From: Tannerella sp.
Lineage (GTDB): Bacteria > Bacteroidota > Bacteroidia > Bacteroidales > Tannerellaceae
Assembly (NCBI GenBank): GCA_031275525.1
Contig: JAISOP010000232.1
Location: 1-6,086, forward strand
DNA: 6,086 nucleotides
Direction: 5' to 3'
The notes under the pieces were generated by a model, which saw only the letters and a program-made list of their open reading frames with translations, was not told where the DNA came from and searched no databases. Below are positions 1 through 3,816 of this stretch, piece by piece. Both the position numbers and the translations under genes were made by a program. The stretch's first letter is position 1. Every line of letters starts with the position of its first letter.

Positions 1-87
1 GAGTGAAGGGTTCTTTTTATTTGCATCTCCATAAATACAATTTCTTCCACTGATTGCCCATTCTTGACAACAGCATACTTTTTTCAT
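1..87 (-). CDS. Possible 5' part of an unrecognised minus-strand gene, cut by the window edge
   Basis: Reading the minus strand from an ATG at 87-85 gives 29 codons without a stop up to base 1, beginning MKKVCCCQEWAISGRNC. The frame stays open upstream of this ATG to a TAA near base 170, but I see no other ATG there, so 87 is the only evident start. Three consecutive cysteines and a fourth soon after do not match a signal peptide or any family I recognise. No Shine-Dalgarno sequence is visible, which is normal for this group. The open stretch is short enough to be chance, and the AT-rich, repeat-bearing surroundings argue for caution. It could equally be non-coding sequence of a dispersed repeat. 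Existence as a gene is uncertain. Confidence 0.22.
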   Translation of the reverse strand, partial: MKKVCCCQEWAISGRNCIYGDANKKNPSL

Positions 88-106
88 CACCACCGGCTCG
101 TTTTTT

Positions 107-131
107 TTGAATCTTTGAATCTTTGGATTCT
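107..131. repeat. Short tandem repeat, TTGAATCT units
   Basis: Two exact 8-base units (TTGAATCT at 107-114 and 115-122) are followed by a degenerate third unit TTGGATTCT (123-131), directly after a run of T. The function is unknown; it may simply reflect replication slippage in AT-rich intergenic DNA. Confidence 0.6.
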
Positions 132-183
132 CTTTGGTTTTGGGAGTTTTTAGAGGTTCCCTATATTGTTAAGCATCCTATGT

Positions 184-254
184 ATTGCGAGCTTGACCCG
201 CAATCTACTGAAAGTTAACACCGTTTTTCGGGAGGTCCCGCATCAAGCGCGGGA
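184..254. repeat. Pair of inverted REP-like palindromes
   Basis: Two short palindromes lie 31 bases apart. The first is ATTGCG (184-189) with CGCAAT (199-204), enclosing AGCTTGACC. The second is TCCCGC (236-241) with GCGGGA (249-254), enclosing ATCAAGC. Read on opposite strands, both share the core GCTTGA flanked by GC-rich arms, so they look like inverted copies of one degenerate palindromic unit. This is the layout of REP doublets (REPINs) in other bacteria. An overlapping alternative pairing, CGGGA (229-233) with TCCCG (236-240), is also possible. The call as a dispersed repeat is inference, because no second genomic copy can be seen here. Confidence 0.5.
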
Positions 255-322
255 TGACAGGCTTTTGACACATCCCCTTCCTATTCATTCTCCTTTCTTC
301 ATTCCGAGCGAGTTATTATCAC

Positions 323-330
323 TATCTTTG
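323..330 (+). promoter_or_regulatory. Candidate Bacteroidota -7 promoter box (TATCTTTG) for the oxidoreductase
   Basis: TATCTTTG fits the Bacteroidota primary-sigma -7 consensus TAnnTTTG and lies 46 bases before the ATG at 377, giving a leader of roughly 40 bases. No convincing -33 TTTG is present at the expected distance, but that element is often weak. The same 8 bases, followed by TC in both cases, occur before rpsA. Confidence 0.5.
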
Positions 331-376
331 TCCTGTTATTGTAAAATCCTGGAAAAGGGGAAAATATTAATTGCAA

Positions 377-1750
377 ATGATGATGACAACACGAAGAAGT
401 TTTATTCGAAAATCGTTGACAGTCGGAGCAGGCATACTGATAGCTCCGACGATTGTACCGGCGTCGGTATTGGGGAAACATGCGCCGTCGAACCGGATCC
501 ATATCGGCGCGATCGGTACGGGGCGCATCTCGCGCGACCACGACATGCCGGGTGTCTGGAAATATGACGAAGCCCGCATCGTTGCCGTATGCGACCTGGA
601 CGCCCACCGGCTGGAGGAAGGCCGGCAGTATGTGGAAACTTATTATGCGAAGAAGTCCGGCACGCGCGGTTCCAGCGTTGCCACGTATGAGGATTATCGC
701 GACCTGCTGGCCAGCCGGGATGTGGACGCCGTGCTGATCAGCACACCCGACCACTGGCACGCCAAAAACGCCATCGACGCCGTACGCGCCGGCAAGCATG
801 TCTATCTCCAGAAACCCACCTCGCTGACCGTTGCCGAAGGACGCCGGATGAGCGACGCCGTGAACGCCAGCGGCAAGGTACTGCAAATCGGTAGCCAGCA
901 GCGTTCGATGGAGCAGTTCCGCGTGGCCTGCGAATTGGTGCGCAACGGACGCATCGGCCAACTGAAGGAGATCGAAATACGCCTGCCGGGTGACCCGCCC
1001 GGGGGCAATCCGGAAGAAATGCCCGTGCCCCGGGGATTCAACTACGACGCCTGGCTGGGACAAACGCCCTGGATACCCTACACCCTCGACCGCGTGCATC
1101 CGCAGCAAGGTTACGACCGTCCGGGATGGCTGCGTTGCGAGCAGTTCGGCGCCGGCATGATCACGGGCTGGGGCGCCCACCATTTCGACATCGCACACTG
1201 GGCAATGGACAGGGAATATTCCGGTCCGCTGGAAATCGCCGGCCGCGCCGAATTTCCCGCGCCCGGCTCGGGGCTGTGGGACGTCCACGGATATTATGAA
1301 ACGGAAATGCTGTATGACAATGGCGTCACCGTCCGCGGGACGACCGAGAGCGCCGAAAAGCCTAACGGTGTCCTGTTCACCGGCACGGAGGGCTGGCTCT
1401 TCGTCAGCCGCGGCGCTTACGCTGCTTCGCCCAACGAGCCTGTCAGCACAAAGTCGGAAGCGCTCCGGGCGTCCGACCCCAAAATTCTTTCGCCCTTCGG
1501 CCCCGACTCCCTCCGCCTGCAGGTCAGCGTCGATCATCACGGCGACTGGCTGGAGAGCATCCGCACGGGAAAGAAAAACATCACGCCCGCCGAAGTGGCA
1601 CACCGCTCCTGCACCGCCTGCCTGCTGCAGCACATCGCCATGAAACTGAACCGCCGCCTCTACTGGGATCCTGTCTCGGAGCGTTTCCGCAACGACGACG
1701 AAGCCAACGCCCTGCTGTCGCGGCCACACCGTCCGCCCTATCACTTCTGA
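377..1750 (+). CDS. Tat-exported Gfo/Idh/MocA family oxidoreductase
   Basis: This is probably a periplasmic NAD(P)-dependent sugar or sugar-derivative oxidoreductase of 457 residues. The N-terminus has a twin-arginine signal, TTRRSFIRKS (4-13), then a hydrophobic stretch ending near VPASVLG (27-33). A Rossmann fold follows: GAIGTGRI (44-51), the strand-end acidic motif VCDLD (71-75), STPDHWHA (122-129) and LQKP (144-147), where the family's usual EKP is QKP. GWGAHHFDIAHW (264-275) carries the likely catalytic-region histidines. The C-terminus, with DEANALLSRP (441-450), matches the bacterial-type C-terminal domain common in Bacteroidota and Planctomycetes members. Three ATGs lie in tandem (377, 380, 383), and an in-frame TTG at 371 is less likely; nothing resembling a strong Shine-Dalgarno distinguishes them. 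The gene stands alone, with a hairpin just past its stop. It is visibly more GC-rich than rpsA (line 1141-1200 is 40/60 G+C; line 5041-5100 is 29/60). The substrate cannot be read from the sequence. Confidence 0.93.
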   Translation: MMMTTRRSFIRKSLTVGAGILIAPTIVPASVLGKHAPSNRIHIGAIGTGRISRDHDMPGVWKYDEARIVAVCDLDAHRLEEGRQYVETYYAKKSGTRGSSVATYEDYRDLLASRDVDAVLISTPDHWHAKNAIDAVRAGKHVYLQKPTSLTVAEGRRMSDAVNASGKVLQIGSQQRSMEQFRVACELVRNGRIGQLKEIEIRLPGDPPGGNPEEMPVPRGFNYDAWLGQTPWIPYTLDRVHPQQGYDRPGWLRCEQFGAGMITGWGAHHFDIAHWAMDREYSGPLEIAGRAEFPAPGSGLWDVHGYYETEMLYDNGVTVRGTTESAEKPNGVLFTGTEGWLFVSRGAYAASPNEPVSTKSEALRASDPKILSPFGPDSLRLQVSVDHHGDWLESIRTGKKNITPAEVAHRSCTACLLQHIAMKLNRRLYWDPVSERFRNDDEANALLSRPHRPPYHF

Positions 1751-1755
1751 CCGGC

Positions 1756-1809
1756 CTGTCCGGTAAAACCGGCGAAGTCCCGCAGGACTTTCCCGGTTTT
1801 ACCGGACAG
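1756..1809 (+). terminator. Long hairpin after the oxidoreductase gene, possible terminator
   Basis: A perfect 17-base inverted repeat, CTGTCCGGTAAAACCGG (1756-1772) with its complement (1793-1809), begins six bases after the stop codon. The enclosed bases pair again: AAGTCC (1775-1780) with GGACTT (1785-1790) around a CGCA loop, with one G-T wobble and one C-C mismatch between the stems. There is no T-tract directly after it; the nearest is TTTTT around 1831-1835. It may end or protect the transcript, or it may be an inserted palindromic repeat. Confidence 0.5.
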
Positions 1810-1867
1810 CCACAACGCCTCCTCCGTTCCCTTTTTACTCCAACCATTCCTTTATTATATTATTTAA

Positions 1868-1996
1868 TGCCGGGCCTGTTTCCTCTGCCGGATTAAGTTT
1901 GAAGGTCCGCTGGTGGGCAAGTGGCTGTTTGGTGATCTGGAACACTTGAGTGCAGCCGAAGTGGATAAATATCTGATTCACAAAAACAACGTCTGA
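1868..1996 (+). pseudogene. Apparent C-terminal remnant of an unrecognised gene
   Basis: Between two stops, this frame encodes 42 residues with no start codon. The last 34 read like real protein: GPLVGKWLFGDLEHLSAAEV and onward to DKYLIHKNNV and a TGA stop, with a plausible hydrophobic/amphipathic pattern and an acidic helix. The first eight codons (cysteine- and arginine-rich) do not look coding. The codon composition of the 34-residue part resembles the neighbouring genes. I do not recognise the parent family. The simplest reading is a gene tail left after a deletion or rearrangement, with its 3' hairpin still attached. A chance open frame of this length is possible, so confidence is low. 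Confidence 0.33.
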
Positions 1997-2045
1997 ACCT
2001 TGATTTACTTGATTAAAGGATTATCAGGTAAATCAAGGTTCAGAC
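1991..2045. repeat. Long inverted repeat (23-base arms) overlapping the remnant's stop codon
   Basis: The arms at 1991-2013 and 2023-2045 are complementary over 23 bases, with a single T-G wobble, around a 9-base loop (TAAAGGATT). The left arm begins GTCTGAACC, so the TGA stop of the preceding remnant lies inside it. No T-tract follows on either strand, so a classic intrinsic terminator is not supported. It may be the 3'-end hairpin of the lost gene. Confidence 0.6.
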
Positions 2046-2073
2046 AGTTGGAAATTACACGGCGAATGGAATT

Positions 2074-2109
2074 AAAAAAATGACAGGCGCCTTTTGGGGA
2101 GGCCTGTCA
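2074..2109 (-). terminator. Intrinsic terminator of the minus-strand membrane-protein gene
   Basis: On the minus strand, the bases after the stop codon form a hairpin with TGACAGGC and GCCTGTCA arms (2081-2109), which may be extended by internal G-C pairs, and then run directly into seven T (2080-2074). This is a textbook Rho-independent terminator, 12 bases beyond the stop codon at 2122-2124. Confidence 0.9.
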
Positions 2110-2121
2110 CAGGAAACTCAA

Positions 2122-2553
2122 CTACTGATTCGTTGAATTATCAAACTTTTTTTGTGCGTTTTTCTCGACCAGAAATGAAATAATCAGTCCAAGTCCGCCG
2201 AAAAGCAGCACCGGCGCACCATAGGCTACACTGAAAAATTCGCCTCGTCTCCAGTCATTCCACTCACGAAGGGCTTGCTGTACTTCGAGATTAAAAAACA
2301 GACCCACTACTAATCCTAAACCCACTCCGACAAGCAGACATCCGATTTTCAATCCGCTGAAGGAAGGTGGAGCAAGCAAGGGCAGTCCGAATTTCCCCTT
2401 GAATATTTCCGGGTTAATCGTCGCAATCTTGTCTCCAAACCGTTCGTACATACACATCCGTTCCTTGCGGCGCGCATACAACTCAAACAGACCATACAGG
2501 CCCGATACACATATCCACACTATCAGTGGAGCAACAATAAAGTCCATAATCAT
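2122..2553 (-). CDS. Small three-helix inner-membrane protein, resembles DUF6249-type proteins
   Basis: This is a 143-residue protein with three predicted membrane segments at about 4-25, 67-88 and 107-129. A basic stretch, ARRKERMCMYERFGDK (27-42), follows helix 1. The segments GCLLVGVGLGLVVGLFF (71-87) and LLFGGLGLIISFLVEK (116-131) are glycine-rich. This pattern recalls the small DUF6249-type membrane proteins found beside ECF sigma factors in Bacteroidota; the family name is from memory and only moderately secure. No enzymatic motif is visible. The ATG at 2553 gives the longest product; an ATG two codons later (2547) is also possible. The 5' side is AT-rich with no Shine-Dalgarno. It is divergent from the sigma gene and carries an ECF-like promoter element matching that of the sigma gene, so co-regulation is likely. 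It ends in a strong terminator. Its role, perhaps envelope sensing, is inference. Confidence 0.82.
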   Translation of the reverse strand: MIMDFIVAPLIVWICVSGLYGLFELYARRKERMCMYERFGDKIATINPEIFKGKFGLPLLAPPSFSGLKIGCLLVGVGLGLVVGLFFNLEVQQALREWNDWRRGEFFSVAYGAPVLLFGGLGLIISFLVEKNAQKKFDNSTNQ

Positions 2554-2594
2554 TTATTTTAAAAATATAAATACCTGAATTCGTTTGCCCGTTT

Positions 2595-2620
2595 GACGTT
2601 CTTTCCTCGGAAAGGTTACA
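2595..2620 (-). promoter_or_regulatory. ECF-type promoter for the membrane-protein gene (TGTAACCT-N14-CGTC)
   Basis: On the minus strand, TGTAACCT (2620-2613) is followed after exactly 14 bases by CGTC (2598-2595). This fits an ECF-sigma promoter with an AAC-type -35 and a CGTC -10. Transcription would start near 2588, about 35 bases before the ATG at 2553. The element and spacing are identical to the plus-strand copy upstream of the sigma gene. Confidence 0.7.
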
Positions 2621-2658
2621 CCCTGCGGCGGACTTTCTCTAAATTTGTTGCGCGAAAC

Positions 2659-2684
2659 TGTAACCTGAAGTTCCGCCTTGCGTC
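2659..2684 (+). promoter_or_regulatory. ECF-type promoter for the sigma-factor operon (TGTAACCT-N14-CGTC)
   Basis: TGTAACCT (2659-2666) is followed after 14 bases by CGTC (2681-2684). Transcription would begin near 2691, leaving a leader of about 64 bases before the ATG at 2755. It faces away from the identical minus-strand element. Because it lies upstream of the sigma gene itself, the simplest model is autoregulation. Confidence 0.7.
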
Positions 2685-2754
2685 CATTAGACGGCAGACG
2701 GATGTTTTTCGCAGGGCAGCCAGCGGCCGGGAAATAAAAAGAAAGAAAATCGAA

Positions 2755-3321
2755 ATGGAGTCAGTACCCGATACCAGTTATATCGAACGTGTTCAGGCCG
2801 GCGAGATGCACTGTTTCGCTCCTCTGCTGGAGCGGTATGGCCGATCGGTCTATTCGCTGATTGTGAGAGTGGTCGGAAACCGGGAAGACGCGGAGGAATT
2901 GACACAGGATGTGTTTTTGAACGTTTACCGTTCGTTGGCTTCGTTTCAGGGGAACAGCCGTTTTTCCACATGGCTCTACCGGATTGCGTACAATGCGGCG
3001 ATATCGGCCGTGCGAAAGAAAAAGTACGAGTGGCCGGCCATCGAAGACAGCATGTTGGAGCAGGTCGCGGAAGAAGACGCAAGCGATGCTCTGGCGCGGG
3101 AAAGCAACGACGAACGGATGGCACGGCTGGAGGCGGCCATGCAACAGCTTTCGCCGGACGAACGGGTCTTGATACTATTCTTTTACAGGCAGGAAAAGCC
3201 GGTAGAAGAAATAGCCGTCATCATGGGGCTGACGGTTTCGAATGTGAAAACCCGGTTACACCGCATTCGCAAGAAACTATTTGTGCTGATGACGGGCGCA
3301 AAAGGAAGTAATGACTTATAA
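2755..3321 (+). CDS. ECF-type RNA polymerase sigma factor (sigma-70 family, RpoE-like)
   Basis: This is a 188-residue group IV sigma factor that would direct RNA polymerase to a dedicated promoter set. The sigma-2 region spans about 21-90: FAPLLERYGRSVYSL, then GNREDAEELTQDVFLNVYRS (41-60) and FSTWLYRIAYN (70-80), which cover core binding and -10 recognition. An acidic linker at 96-120 joins the sigma-4 helix-turn-helix at about 122-178, with LSPDERVLILFF (132-143) and IAVIMGLTVSNVKTRLHRIR (153-172) for -35 recognition. There is no C-terminal extension, so this is a minimal ECF factor of normal length. The frame is open to an ATG at 2593, but that start would place the ECF-like promoter inside the coding region and add 54 non-conserved residues. 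The ATG at 2755 follows an A-rich leader and fits the family start. The gene is probably self-regulated and co-transcribed with the small membrane protein 12 bases downstream. Confidence 0.93.
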   Translation: MESVPDTSYIERVQAGEMHCFAPLLERYGRSVYSLIVRVVGNREDAEELTQDVFLNVYRSLASFQGNSRFSTWLYRIAYNAAISAVRKKKYEWPAIEDSMLEQVAEEDASDALARESNDERMARLEAAMQQLSPDERVLILFFYRQEKPVEEIAVIMGLTVSNVKTRLHRIRKKLFVLMTGAKGSNDL

Positions 3322-3333
3322 CAGAATTGGAAA

Positions 3334-3699
3334 ATGAACAAGAATCGAACCGAACAGAAAGGGCCGGAAATATTGAAAATGATGTTCGACCGCATGGTGG
3401 ACGAACCTTTACCCCCGGCATTTCTCCCGGAGATGATGCAGCGCATCCGGGAGGAATCCGTGCGCATCCGGAAGCGGGATGCACGCCGGTGGAAGGTGGC
3501 GCTGACAGCAGCCTCCCTGACGATTGCGGGACTTGCCGTGGCGGCCTTCACCTATCTGGATATGCCGCAATTTCGGGTAGGTTTCCCGAGGATATCCATC
3601 CCGCCGTTTTACATTCACATCGGGCTACTTATGCTTGTGTTGCTTTTCGGCGACAGTTGGTTCAGGCAAAAGTACTTTGAAAAACATCCGAATGGATAA
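3334..3699 (+). CDS. Small two-helix membrane protein, candidate anti-sigma factor
   Basis: This 121-residue protein begins 12 bases after the sigma-factor stop, so the two are almost certainly one transcript. The charged N-terminus (1-53) is probably cytoplasmic and contains EPLPPAFLPEMMQRIREES (24-42), an LPP...F...MM.RI motif that I associate with small proteins encoded after ECF sigma genes in Bacteroidota. Two hydrophobic segments, at about 54-74 and 91-108, flank a short loop (75-90), and a basic tail follows (RQKYFEKHPNG). There is no cysteine in the protein, so it is not a zinc-binding (HxxxCxxC) anti-sigma factor. Position and topology suggest it binds and restrains the sigma factor at the inner membrane, but no classical anti-sigma domain is recognisable; the role is inferred. 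No clear terminator follows before the rpsA promoter. Confidence 0.85.
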   Translation: MNKNRTEQKGPEILKMMFDRMVDEPLPPAFLPEMMQRIREESVRIRKRDARRWKVALTAASLTIAGLAVAAFTYLDMPQFRVGFPRISIPPFYIHIGLLMLVLLFGDSWFRQKYFEKHPNG

Positions 3700-3730
3700 A
3701 AATTGCAAAGATTTGGCTCAGGATAGTCTA

Positions 3731-3756
3731 TTTTCCCCGGAAAAACAATATCTTTG
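3731..3756 (+). promoter_or_regulatory. Candidate rpsA promoter with TATCTTTG -7 box and adjacent palindrome
   Basis: TATCTTTG (3749-3756) fits the Bacteroidota -7 consensus TAnnTTTG and predicts a start near 3763, giving an AT-rich leader of about 54 bases with no Shine-Dalgarno. No good -33 TTTG lies at the normal distance. Just upstream is the palindrome TTTTCC-CC-GGAAAA (3731-3744), which could be a protein-binding site or a weak hairpin at the end of the upstream operon. Confidence 0.5.
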
Positions 3757-3816
3757 TCAGGATTTTGAGAGTAGTAACTGATTGTTTAATTTTTTAGAGA
3801 TTGAGTATTAACATTA

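Noticed and set aside
371..376. TTG at 371 as start of the oxidoreductase
   Set aside because: Three ATG codons follow at 377, 380 and 383, directly before the twin-arginine motif, so a TTG start is unnecessary.
166..567. Plus-strand open frame of 133 codons
   Set aside because: It crosses the REP-like repeats and promoter and overlaps the oxidoreductase start in another frame; the product has no protein-like pattern.
299..1744. Long minus-strand open frame of 481 codons opposite the oxidoreductase
   Set aside because: It is a shadow produced by the GC-rich codons of a clearly recognisable plus-strand gene; its translation shows no family motif.
377..1750. Assignment of the oxidoreductase as a GH109 glycosidase
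   Set aside because: GH109 enzymes share the fold and Tat signal, but the QKP motif and the DEANALLSRP-type C-terminus fit the general bacterial-type oxidoreductases better.
3327..3680. Alternative plus-strand frame overlapping the small membrane protein
   Set aside because: The 3334-3699 frame has clear membrane helices and the correct position after the sigma gene; the other frame has no coherent pattern.
3334..3699. Zinc-binding anti-sigma factor
   Set aside because: The protein contains no cysteine, so the HxxxCxxC motif is absent.
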